Origin: a virus
IMG/VR virus record: IMGVR_UViG_3300022602_003276
Coordinates: 1 to 27,800 of that record
DNA: 27,800 bases
Reading direction: 5' to 3' (one strand)
Shown here: positions 13,715 through 21,061 of the stretch, piece by piece
Position numbering within the stretch: position 1 is the stretch's first letter
Layout of the letters: each line of letters begins with the position of its first letter
The notes under the pieces: model-generated
Databases searched by the model: none
The model's input: only the letters and a program-made list of their open reading frames with translations
What the model was told of the DNA's origin: nothing
Program-made: the position numbers and the translations under genes

Positions 13715-13763
13715 AAGTACGAGTACTTAGCACTAGTATAAAGGAGTTAAAAATAAATGTCTA
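13715..13763 (-). promoter_or_regulatory. Sigma70-like promoter and operator-like repeat, histone-like gene
   Basis: TAGACA (13758-13763) and TATACT (13735-13740) are 17 bp apart on the minus strand. Just downstream, around the expected transcription start, AAGTAC-TC-GTACTT (13715-13728) forms a perfect 6-bp inverted repeat that could bind a dimeric repressor or fold in the mRNA. Confidence 0.68.
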
Positions 13764-13764
13764 G

Positions 13765-14070
13765 TCAATTGGCTATCACATTTGGACTGCCGGCAGTGAT
13801 TGCCCCGCCGTCCGTTGAATCCCCAACTCGAGCCACCGCTATACCACCTACGAAAACATTGCCCGACCCTACATTGATAACTGCACTGTGTGGAACACAT
13901 TGATTGCCACTAGGAATGGTGTGGGGTGCAGTTGGATTGCCTTTACATTCGATTGGTATGCCGTTGGCAAAAACCTTCGCGCCAGCACCAGTGGGCCCAA
14001 CTACTGTCGTAGTACTGTCACATCCATGTCCGGTAGTTGTTGGGTCACCTTGTCTTGCTACAGCTGGCAT
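13765..14070 (-). CDS. PAAR-domain spike tip protein
   Basis: The 101-residue protein has the PAAR fold pattern: MPAVARQGDPTTTGHGCDST, repeated beta turns with conserved His and Cys that bind a metal at the point (GHGC, CKGN, APHTI, QCVPHS), and the closing GSGNVFVGGIAVARVGDSTD. PAAR proteins cap the central baseplate spike of contractile tails and help to pierce the outer membrane. The gene overlaps the previous one by one base (TAATG). Confidence in the family is very high. Confidence 0.95.
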   Translation of the reverse strand: MPAVARQGDPTTTGHGCDSTTTVVGPTGAGAKVFANGIPIECKGNPTAPHTIPSGNQCVPHSAVINVGSGNVFVGGIAVARVGDSTDGGAITAGSPNVIAN

Positions 14071-14360
14071 TATGCTAGTTTAATTCCTGTTGTTTGTTCT
14101 GTATAACGATCAGCCGCATCCTTAATTGTTGGAGCTATGACCATTATTGTATTTCTATTTATAGTTACTTCGGTATCCGGATCTGTAGTAAACAAGAACG
14201 GAACTAGTCCTATTCCATCTTTAGTAGCTGTCAAGCATAGTGGTTTACTAACACGAACACCTAATGGGTTTTCTTCTACTAGCTTTGCTACTATCTCTTC
14301 ACCGGCTGAAGTTTTAATAGTCACTACTTCCCCAGGTGTTATACCTTTATTAATTAACAT
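14070..14360 (-). CDS. Unknown 96-residue beta-rich phage protein
   Basis: The protein (PGEVVTIKTSAGEEIVAKLV, a PLCLTATKDGIGLVPFLF centre, then ITINRNTIMVIAP-like strands and a C-terminal helix ADRYTEQTTGIKLA) has the alternating strands of a small beta-barrel, SH3- or Sm-like. I recognise it only as a type often found in T4-like phages near tail or RNR genes. Function is unknown. It lies one base after grx and is coupled to the PAAR gene by TAATG. Confidence 0.75.
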   Translation of the reverse strand: MLINKGITPGEVVTIKTSAGEEIVAKLVEENPLGVRVSKPLCLTATKDGIGLVPFLFTTDPDTEVTINRNTIMVIAPTIKDAADRYTEQTTGIKLA

Positions 14361-14361
14361 A

Positions 14362-14589
14362 TTATACCTTTTCGAAATGTTTCTTAAGTTCTGTGAACCC
14401 GCCTATATAATTATCGTCTAAAAATATTTGAGGCAAAGTTCTGGCTGTTGGTACAGCCTCTAATAATTGCTCTTTAGTCCAATCAGTTTGTACGTTACGT
14501 TCTTCGTATTCAATACCTTTCATCTCTAGTAAGGCTTTGGCCTGCACACAAAATGGACAGGCGTTTTTGCTCCACACTATTGCTCTCAT
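14362..14589 (-). CDS. grx: Glutaredoxin
   Basis: The 75-residue protein is a phage-type glutaredoxin: CPFC active site (C11, C14) after the first strand, TLPQIF with the cis-proline, and IGGFTEL for glutathione binding. It can reduce the NrdA C-terminal cysteines after each turnover. It follows nrdB by 19 bases, an arrangement fitting an RNR electron donor. The two-cysteine active site makes it dithiol-type. Confidence 0.94.
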   Translation of the reverse strand: MRAIVWSKNACPFCVQAKALLEMKGIEYEERNVQTDWTKEQLLEAVPTARTLPQIFLDDNYIGGFTELKKHFEKV

Positions 14590-14608
14590 TCTTATTCCTT
14601 TTTACTTA

Positions 14609-15709
14609 TTATACTGCGGGCAAGGCATCATAGTCAATGCCATCGCTCATCACACCAATTACATAATTGGTCGATTCGGATTCTTGTAATGCTGTTTGTT
14701 TACTACTTGTATTAACGTGTTTATTGAACCAAGGGATCGGAGTTGACCTAGGGGCGGCCTGTTGATATTTGATTCCAATATCTTTAAGTGCGCCCACTGC
14801 TGTATAGTCTACAAAGTCTTTGAGAATGTTTGCGTTTAATCCAATAACTGGACCTTTCTTAAATAGGTAGTCTGCCCATTCCTTTTCTTCACGGATAACA
14901 TCCATGTAAAGAGCATATACTTCCTGTTCACATTCCTGCTTTGCTTTGGCGAATCGACTATCTTCTTTAACCACTTGGTTAATCAAAAAAGCAGTCCAAC
15001 CTTTGTGCAATAATTCATCTTGTAGAATTAAACTGATAATGTTACCATTACCAATAAAGATCTTGTTCTCTATCATAGCAAGACTTGTAGCAAAACTAAC
15101 CATAAAGCGGAACGCTTCAAGGGCGTAGCTGGCATTTAGGGCTAACCAAATAGCCTTGATGTGATCTACCTCTTTAATGTTCCCGTTACATTCCACAGCA
15201 CAATTGATTTGGTGTAGATCGTCGTAGTATTTGCCTACACTCGATGCCATACTAATAATCTCTTCAGTGTCGTGAATTGTATTAAACACATCCTTGGGCA
15301 CGTTGTAGATATTACGGATTATGTGACTATAGCTCTTGCTGTGGATGTTGGTTTCAAAGAACCCCCAGTTGTACATGAGAGCTTCGACTTCTGGAATGGA
15401 ACACACCGGAGTAAATACTTGTGTTGGTCCACGACCTTGAAGACTATCAAGTGCTGTTTGACGTAATAGATTTGAAGTAAAAATATGTTTAACTGCATCG
15501 CTCGCATCCTTAAAGTCATTTGCGTCTTTGGTAAGACTTATCTCTTCAGGTTGCCAGAAGAAGCCTCGGGCTGTCGCTTCAAAATCTGCAATCTTCTTGT
15601 ATTTAACCTCTTCGAATCTCTGTATAGTTACAGGACCAGCTGGATCCAAAAACATCTTACGATTCAAATAGTCTGTCTTTGTCTGTAGGTTATATTGTTG
15701 TTTGCTCAT
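14609..15709 (-). CDS. nrdB: Ribonucleotide reductase class Ia, beta subunit NrdB
   Basis: The protein has 366 residues from the ATGA-coupled start at 15707-15709 (an ATG nine bases upstream is too close to the GAGG site). It carries D88 (LDSLQGR), Y127 (HSKSYSHIIRNI, radical tyrosine), H123, E198 (ALEAFRF), E232 and H235 (DELLH) of the di-iron/tyrosyl-radical site. The first Glu-His pair reads E119-T-N-I-H123, one residue longer than E. coli E115-x-x-H118. The subunit makes the radical used by NrdA; the C-terminal tail for NrdA docking is present. It overlaps nrdA by four bases. Confidence 0.95.
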   Translation of the reverse strand: MSKQQYNLQTKTDYLNRKMFLDPAGPVTIQRFEEVKYKKIADFEATARGFFWQPEEISLTKDANDFKDASDAVKHIFTSNLLRQTALDSLQGRGPTQVFTPVCSIPEVEALMYNWGFFETNIHSKSYSHIIRNIYNVPKDVFNTIHDTEEIISMASSVGKYYDDLHQINCAVECNGNIKEVDHIKAIWLALNASYALEAFRFMVSFATSLAMIENKIFIGNGNIISLILQDELLHKGWTAFLINQVVKEDSRFAKAKQECEQEVYALYMDVIREEKEWADYLFKKGPVIGLNANILKDFVDYTAVGALKDIGIKYQQAAPRSTPIPWFNKHVNTSSKQTALQESESTNYVIGVMSDGIDYDALPAV

Positions 15710-18042
15710 AGTTTGCATGCCTCGCAGTCATCTTCTAATTCTTCGTAATGGAATCCGTTCAGTTGGACACCATCGACTTTTGTTTCTTCAACTTCGACTG
15801 CCTTACTGCCAGCTTTATTAATTAGACTATAATAGAACGTTTTTAATCCCCATACTTGAGCTTGCATCAAGTTCTTAGCGATCAGTGTAGTTGGTACTTT
15901 ACGATCCGCAAAGTGTGCTGGATTGTAAAAAGTGTTAGTACTTATACTTTGATCAACATAGGCGGCAAGAACTGCGGCGGTTTTAATATACCCATCGCAG
16001 TCTCGTTGATCCCACATTAGCTGATACTTGTTCTTAAGTTTATGATATTCAGGAACAACTTGAATAAATGATCCGGCTTTACTTTCTTTAACGCTGATCA
16101 AACTCATGGGTAACTCAATTCCATTAGTGCTGTTTATAACAACACTACTGCTTTCGACTGGTGCAATAGCCATTAGTGTAGCATTGCGCACTCCGTACTG
16201 TTTCATATTGGTACGTAGTGTTTCCCAATCAAGTTCTGGAGTAAAATCTGCTAGTTCGTTTGCACCTTCAGCACGTAATTCCCAAGGAAATACGCCTTGG
16301 CCGTATCGTGTATGTGTGCTATGCAGACAAGGTCCACGCTCTCGGGCTAACTCAACTGTTGCTTCAGTTAAGTAATAGGCTTGATGCTCCATCCAACTTT
16401 TAACATCTTGAAGTGCATCCTTCTCTCCATACTTTAATCCACGCTTGGCATGCCAATAAGCTAAGTTTGTAACTCCGATGCCTAATGGTTGTATTTCATC
16501 ATTACTTAGTTTGCTTTGTATACTTAGAAAATCTTGATAGTCAAGTATATTGCAAAGACTACGTTGTAAAATTCTACATGCCCTGCGCATGTCTTCCGGA
16601 TTTCTAAATGCACCCCAGTTGATAGATCCAAGAGTGCATAACGCTATGCGGCCATCCTCATCGTCAAGACGCTTAAATGATTTAGTGGGCAGTAGAATTT
16701 CACAGCATAAGTTACTTTGATAGATGGTATGATACTCGGGATCAAATGGTCCTTGCTTCTGTACATTATCGATAAACACAAGATAGATACGTCCAGTATC
16801 TGTACGTTCTTTTAATATTCCGCCTTTGAATACTTCCTCCGCTGTCATTGTTTTAGTCCGCAAGTCTGTTCGCTTTTCATATTTTACATACAGTTCTTCA
16901 AATTTTTCTGTGTTACGATAAAAGGCTTCATATAAGTCGGGTACTTCATTCGGATCAAAGAAGGTAATGTTTTCTTTGTTCTTAAATCGTCTCCAAAAGA
17001 ACTTGCTAATGACAACTCCATAGTCCATGTGTCTAACTCTTGTTTCCTCTGTGCCTTGGTTGTTCTTAAGAACAATAAGGTCATCAAACTGATGATGCCA
17101 AATGGGATAAAATACAGTAGCACTTGCATTACGAATACCTCCTTGACTGCAACTTCTAAGATCACCGAACCATTTCTTTAAGAATGGTATCATACCAGTG
17201 TGCATGATCTCACCGCCTCTAATGGGACTACCCAATGGACGTAAACGGCCGATCTCTAAACCAATGCCAGCACGTTTGCTAGCATACTTGGCCATCATCT
17301 CTCCAGAAGCAAATATGCTATCCAGATCGTCGTCACTGCGGATAAGCACACAACTAGAAAACTGCTTAGTCGGAGTGCCAAGGCCAGCCAGCACAGGTGT
17401 AGCGAGAGTAAACAGGCCATCGGATGCTGCCTGATAGTATTCTTTAATGTAACGCATCCTTGCGCTATTCGGTTCTTCTTTATGGAACACAGTAGCCGCG
17501 GCAATAATATATCTAATTTGTGGAGTTTCATAAATTTCCTTTGTCGCACGATTGCGTACCAGGTACTTCTCTATCAACTGCTCGATAGCCGCATATCCAT
17601 ACTGTTCATCCTTTTCGTGATCCAGCATATCATTCATTTTATTCCAGTCCTCTTCGCTGTACCACTCTAATAATTCGGGCGTATATAAACCTATGTCAAC
17701 ATTACGTTGCACAATAGAGAAAAGGTTTGGAACGGTATACGAACTGTATACATCTTTTCGTAGCATACTCAATCTTTGTTTACCTGCTACGTATTGATAG
17801 TTAGTATGACCTACATCCGGATTAGATTCGACATCGATTAGATCTACAATAGCACGTAACGTTATGTTATCAATCTCTGTTGTGGTAATACCGTCATAAA
17901 AATGAGGTTGGCTTTTGATTTCAATCATACTCTGACTGACATCGGCAATTCCTTGGCATACCTTGGCAATCTGCGCTTGCCATTTTTCAACTGCTAGTGG
18001 CTCTCTTTGTCCACTTCTCTTAATTACTGTAATCTGGGTCAT
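15706..18042 (-). CDS. nrdA: Ribonucleotide reductase class Ia, alpha subunit NrdA
   Basis: The 778-residue catalytic subunit reduces ribonucleoside diphosphates. An ATP-cone-like N-terminus (about residues 1-95: ITVIKRSGQREPLAVEKW) suggests dATP activity control. Active-site residues are C231 (QFSSCVLI), N444/C446/E448 (SNLCCEI), C469 (ALCTLGS) and the C-terminal C-x-x-C (DDCEACKL). The 446-469 spacing equals E. coli C439-C462. All catalytic parts are intact, with no intein or split, unlike several T4-like relatives. A long structured leader with a sigma70-like promoter precedes it, and nrdB and grx follow in the same operon. Confidence 0.97.
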   Translation of the reverse strand: MTQITVIKRSGQREPLAVEKWQAQIAKVCQGIADVSQSMIEIKSQPHFYDGITTTEIDNITLRAIVDLIDVESNPDVGHTNYQYVAGKQRLSMLRKDVYSSYTVPNLFSIVQRNVDIGLYTPELLEWYSEEDWNKMNDMLDHEKDEQYGYAAIEQLIEKYLVRNRATKEIYETPQIRYIIAAATVFHKEEPNSARMRYIKEYYQAASDGLFTLATPVLAGLGTPTKQFSSCVLIRSDDDLDSIFASGEMMAKYASKRAGIGLEIGRLRPLGSPIRGGEIMHTGMIPFLKKWFGDLRSCSQGGIRNASATVFYPIWHHQFDDLIVLKNNQGTEETRVRHMDYGVVISKFFWRRFKNKENITFFDPNEVPDLYEAFYRNTEKFEELYVKYEKRTDLRTKTMTAEEVFKGGILKERTDTGRIYLVFIDNVQKQGPFDPEYHTIYQSNLCCEILLPTKSFKRLDDEDGRIALCTLGSINWGAFRNPEDMRRACRILQRSLCNILDYQDFLSIQSKLSNDEIQPLGIGVTNLAYWHAKRGLKYGEKDALQDVKSWMEHQAYYLTEATVELARERGPCLHSTHTRYGQGVFPWELRAEGANELADFTPELDWETLRTNMKQYGVRNATLMAIAPVESSSVVINSTNGIELPMSLISVKESKAGSFIQVVPEYHKLKNKYQLMWDQRDCDGYIKTAAVLAAYVDQSISTNTFYNPAHFADRKVPTTLIAKNLMQAQVWGLKTFYYSLINKAGSKAVEVEETKVDGVQLNGFHYEELEDDCEACKL

Positions 18043-18077
18043 TGTGCTTTCTATGTAATATTTTTATATTCAGGTAG

Positions 18078-18085
18078 TATTTAGT
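18078..18085 (-). promoter_or_regulatory. Late-promoter-like motif ACTAAATA before nrdA
   Basis: ACTAAATA lies 35 bases before the nrdA ATG, downstream of the structured leader. It would give a short second transcript that bypasses the leader structure. Confidence 0.4.
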
Positions 18086-18097
18086 GATCGATTTTTA

Positions 18098-18149
18098 TCG
18101 GCCGAAACTTATTACAAATCGGCTCTTAACTGTTGATTTCAGCCGATTT
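18098..18149 (-). promoter_or_regulatory. Structured nrdA leader with three competing arms
   Basis: On the transcribed strand the order is AAATCGGCT (18141-18149), a 16-base loop, AGCCGATTT (18116-18124), then the palindrome TCGGCCGA (18098-18105). The middle arm can pair perfectly with the first arm or, through GCCGA, with the last. This is the geometry of an attenuator or riboswitch-like leader. On the plus strand the same stem is followed by eight T residues and would work as a terminator for antisense transcripts. Confidence 0.5.
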
Positions 18150-18196
18150 TTTTTAATTTTTTTAGATGGCTAGACATTATCACGATATAGTTACTA

Positions 18197-18225
18197 ATTA
18201 TATACGTAGTTTTTGTTTAAGTCTA
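18197..18225 (-). promoter_or_regulatory. Sigma70-like promoter for nrdA
   Basis: TAGACT (18220-18225, four of six matches) and TATAAT (18197-18202, perfect) are separated by 17 bp on the minus strand. It would give an nrdA leader of about 150 bases containing the competing-arm structure. Confidence 0.55.
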
Positions 18226-18237
18226 GGAGTTTGACAA

Positions 18238-19959
18238 TCAAGTAGTGTGCGAATTGACTGTATAAGAATAGTTCAATACACCGGAGTCATTGGTAAGAGT
18301 ATTGGTATATTGGATAGCTATGGTAGTAGCAACTTGCCCTGCGGCGGCCGTATATAAACTTCCATCTTGTGCCAAATAGACTGCGCTAAATGTTAGTACC
18401 TGTGCGATTGAATCAGAACTGTCACTACCTGCGAAGTTATAGTCATCGGATAGCGATATCTGTGAATGATTGATATCTGCGGCTAGATATAGATTTCCTG
18501 TTCTGCTAAAACTATTTACAGTACTCTTATAGACATAGTTAATATCATATGAAATAGTACCGTTAGGTGTTCCATATTGATCAGTAGATGCAGGTAATCT
18601 AAATAATGTTATCGCCGTATTAATTTGTCCAATCGCTAGACTATTAACTGTTGAATATTGGTAGTAGACATTTCCTGATATTTCTGGAACATACGGATTA
18701 GAATTTGTAGTAACCAGATTGTCTGCTCGATCGCTGACGATATTCGAAACTGTATTTCCTACGGTCTTGAAATATATCTGTGGATATAAAGGCAATGCAG
18801 GACCTTGATCGTTGTTTCCAACGTCTGTCATTTTACAATTAGTGACAATATTAAATTCGCCACGCTCTAGATATACAGCCTGTTTTCTAACCTTGTTGAA
18901 TTTACTGTTATTGATAGTAGTTTGCTGTGGACCATATTGTTGTCCTGTTACTGAACCTCCCAGGGATCCTGTTCCTAGGCTAAACCCAATCTGAGCATCA
19001 TAGATGTAAAAGTTATTGAACGTATTGTTAAGTATGTCTTGTTGCGCATATACCGCAGTAGTGGTATTTCTAATTGATACATTATTGAATACATTATGTT
19101 CACAAGTTACGATAGCACTAAAGGCATTAAGAACGATTCCTATATTGCTTGTATTGTAAACCGTAAAATTAGTAGTAGTGCTATCAATGCTTATGTTTTC
19201 AAATATTCCATCTTTGACGGAATCAAGTTGCATACCGATATTAGTGCCATTAGGTAAGTTGATGGCAAAATTATTCATCTGTATATATTTAGGTTGATTA
19301 GTAGCTTGAAGTCCACTTGTTACATTATAAATGCCTGGACTGCTAGTGTCGTTGACAAATTGAAACATAGGGGATGTATCACCAGTTAGTGGTACATAAT
19401 TGAAGATAGTTTTTTCAGGACCCGAACCTACGATAGTTGCATAGCTAGGGATGTAGATTGTCTTGCTTATATTATAGATGCCAGGAGCAATTTGTAACAC
19501 TACTCTGGCGCCTGCACCTGCTACAGTTTGACTGCTGGCTTGATGCGATGGATTTAGAAACAGTGTGTTGATTGCCTGTTGAAACATTGGCGCATTGTCA
19601 GTGGAATTGTCGCCCACCATTCCAAAATCTTCACTAGTTACAATATCGTCAAAACGTTGTTGTAAAGTTCTAAATACAGGTGCGCTTGCACTTACTCCTG
19701 ATTGTATAGTGCTATCTGTTACTTTATATGAATATTGACCAATTGATAGAATATTGCCATAAGTGGAAATATCATTTACAGATAACAGTCTAGTGTTACC
19801 GACAAACGGTGCGCCTTCACTAACACTTCCATTACCAATATATAATTCTTGTGTATCCACGGCCCATGCCATTTCACCACTGGCAAGCTGTGGAATTCCT
19901 GTTCCTTGAAGGGATTGTCCGCGTCTGACTTGTATGCGGCTAATTTGATAAACGGCCAT
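18238..19959 (-). CDS. Tail spike/fibre, Mtd-like N-terminus plus pectate-lyase fold
   Basis: The 573-residue protein starts with a particle-binding domain (about residues 1-70: ISRIQVRRGQSLQGTGIPQL, ASGEMAWAVDTQELYIGNGS) matching the N-terminal domain of major tropism determinant-type receptor-binding proteins. A pectate-lyase-superfamily beta-helix follows (about 105-420: DIVTSEDFGMVGDNSTDNAP, FQQAINTLF, then repeated N-V-x-I-x-N rungs). The C-terminal part is beta-rich and Ser/Tyr-rich. Such proteins attach to, and may cleave, surface polysaccharide; catalytic residues cannot be assigned here. A GATAAATA late promoter and a hairpin lie in front. Confidence 0.88.
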   Translation of the reverse strand: MAVYQISRIQVRRGQSLQGTGIPQLASGEMAWAVDTQELYIGNGSVSEGAPFVGNTRLLSVNDISTYGNILSIGQYSYKVTDSTIQSGVSASAPVFRTLQQRFDDIVTSEDFGMVGDNSTDNAPMFQQAINTLFLNPSHQASSQTVAGAGARVVLQIAPGIYNISKTIYIPSYATIVGSGPEKTIFNYVPLTGDTSPMFQFVNDTSSPGIYNVTSGLQATNQPKYIQMNNFAINLPNGTNIGMQLDSVKDGIFENISIDSTTTNFTVYNTSNIGIVLNAFSAIVTCEHNVFNNVSIRNTTTAVYAQQDILNNTFNNFYIYDAQIGFSLGTGSLGGSVTGQQYGPQQTTINNSKFNKVRKQAVYLERGEFNIVTNCKMTDVGNNDQGPALPLYPQIYFKTVGNTVSNIVSDRADNLVTTNSNPYVPEISGNVYYQYSTVNSLAIGQINTAITLFRLPASTDQYGTPNGTISYDINYVYKSTVNSFSRTGNLYLAADINHSQISLSDDYNFAGSDSSDSIAQVLTFSAVYLAQDGSLYTAAAGQVATTIAIQYTNTLTNDSGVLNYSYTVNSHTT

Positions 19960-19962
19960 GAG

Positions 19963-19982
19963 ATATCCTCTATATAGGATAT
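19963..19982 (-). ncRNA. Hairpin covering the tail-spike ribosome-binding site
   Basis: On the minus strand ATATCCT-ATATAG-AGGATAT forms a perfect 7-bp stem with a six-base loop. The AGAGG Shine-Dalgarno sequence spans the loop and second arm, seven bases before the ATG, so folding would hide it. Confidence 0.5.
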
Positions 19983-19987
19983 TTATC
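19980..19987 (-). promoter_or_regulatory. Late promoter GATAAATA for the tail spike
   Basis: GATAAATA overlaps the stop of the upstream nuclease gene and lies 20 bases before the spike ATG at 19959, as expected for a late structural gene. Confidence 0.6.
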
Positions 19988-20705
19988 AGTTCTTACCGTA
20001 GTATTCTTCGACTCTATCCCACCAACGGCGTTCCCAATAGCTAAAATCTTCAGGTTTAAGTATGAATTCTTGATACACAGGAGTGTCTATCATCTCCAGC
20101 TTTTCGTTCAGCTTGGGTTGTACACACATTAGCACTACACCCTTGCGTATGTTAGTTCCGTGTACTTCGTTATGTGCTAGGGCATAAGCAGTTAATTGTA
20201 GATAGTAATCTTCAATCCACTCTTCCTTTTTGGGTTTATTAGTTTGCTTATAATCGATAATAGCTTGTTCATTAAGATGCAAACCTAGTCCATCAGTAGT
20301 TCCTGCATATAATCCCGGAAAATACAAAGGAACTTCTACACCCCATATTTCATTTACATTGCACAAGCCTTGCTGAATAACAACTTCGGCCATAGCATGA
20401 CTCTGCTTACTGTAGGGATTAGTTCCTGGGGGTTGTATTGCACCAGTTTTAACGTAATCCTCTAGGTATTTGTGCATGCGAGTTCCGCGATTGGCAGCTT
20501 CAGTAGTGATTTCCTGAGCTTTCTTTTCACCGACAGCCTTACGCCAATTGGCCAATGCGATGCGTTTTTCTTCGGGTTTGGTTCGGTCTAAGATGGTAGT
20601 TACACTAGGTACTTTTGATCCATCCGGTGTCGCGTATAAGCGTTTGCCTTCTACACTTTCACGATTTATAGGTGTGTAGACATACCTTTCTGTTAATAGG
20701 GTCAT
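19986..20705 (-). CDS. PD-(D/E)XK nuclease (RecB-like exonuclease domain)
   Basis: The 239-residue protein has the RecB-type nuclease motifs in order: E124 in WGVEVPLYF, D138 in YAGTTDGLG, the core IIDYKQ with D151 and K153, and YYLQLTAYALAHN (motif III Q-x3-Y). The N-terminus has a GTRMHKYLEDY helix typical of this family. It probably degrades or processes DNA ends in replication, recombination or host-DNA breakdown. It has no ribosome-binding site; a TTGACA-16-TATAAT promoter ends five bases before the ATG, predicting a leaderless early transcript. Confidence 0.88.
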   Translation of the reverse strand: MTLLTERYVYTPINRESVEGKRLYATPDGSKVPSVTTILDRTKPEEKRIALANWRKAVGEKKAQEITTEAANRGTRMHKYLEDYVKTGAIQPPGTNPYSKQSHAMAEVVIQQGLCNVNEIWGVEVPLYFPGLYAGTTDGLGLHLNEQAIIDYKQTNKPKKEEWIEDYYLQLTAYALAHNEVHGTNIRKGVVLMCVQPKLNEKLEMIDTPVYQEFILKPEDFSYWERRWWDRVEEYYGKN

Positions 20706-20710
20706 ACGCT

Positions 20711-20738
20711 ATTATATAACAAATCGACGAGTTGTCAA
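20711..20738 (-). promoter_or_regulatory. Sigma70 promoter for the PD-(D/E)XK nuclease gene
   Basis: Perfect TTGACA (20733-20738) and TATAAT (20711-20716) hexamers on the minus strand are separated by 16 bp. Five bases separate TATAAT from the ATG at 20705, leaving no room for a ribosome-binding site on the transcript. Confidence 0.83.
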
Positions 20739-20981
20739 CTATCTTAGAGCTTTTGCTGTGGCACGTTTAGCCATTTTAGCGACTTCTCCTGGCTTAGGAG
20801 GTTCGCCTTGCATAGGATGATCGGCTTTCTTGTTGGTCTTGATAACTACACCCTGGCCATCAAATCTAGCTACTAGTTGTTTTAGTACAGGGTCACTTTC
20901 CCAACGTGCCGCGAAGCGGTCATAGTCTATATCGGGTGCGCCGTAGTCTTGACCCATCTTATTGATAGCATCCCATGTCAT
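20739..20981 (-). CDS. Unknown 80-residue protein
   Basis: The protein starts MTWDAINKMGQDYGAPDIDY, has a charged central part (FAARWESDPVLKQLVARF) and a basic C-terminus (EVAKMAKRATAKALR) that could bind nucleic acid. I do not recognise the family. It is preceded by a hairpin-containing 80-base gap and only a weak ribosome-binding site, and its stop is followed at once by the promoter of the nuclease gene. Confidence 0.68.
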   Translation of the reverse strand: MTWDAINKMGQDYGAPDIDYDRFAARWESDPVLKQLVARFDGQGVVIKTNKKADHPMQGEPPKPGEVAKMAKRATAKALR

Positions 20982-21022
20982 GGGACTTTCGACGTTTTGA
21001 TTGTTTGCGCTAGATTGGAGAG

Positions 21023-21044
21023 CCCTTAGTGTAAGAACTAAGGG
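21023..21044 (-). ncRNA. Intercistronic hairpin, 8-bp stem
   Basis: CCCTTAGT-TCTTAC-ACTAAGGG forms a perfect 8-bp stem with a six-base loop in the gap after the gene at 21062-22054. No U-tract follows on the minus strand. It is probably an mRNA 3'-end stabiliser or weak terminator. Confidence 0.5.
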
Positions 21045-21061
21045 ATCTGCTGTTTCACTAA

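Noticed and set aside
18116-18154. Intrinsic terminator on the plus strand before nrdA
   Set aside because: The stem and T-tract look right, but no plus-strand gene lies upstream; it is better explained as part of the minus-strand nrdA leader, though it might stop antisense transcripts.
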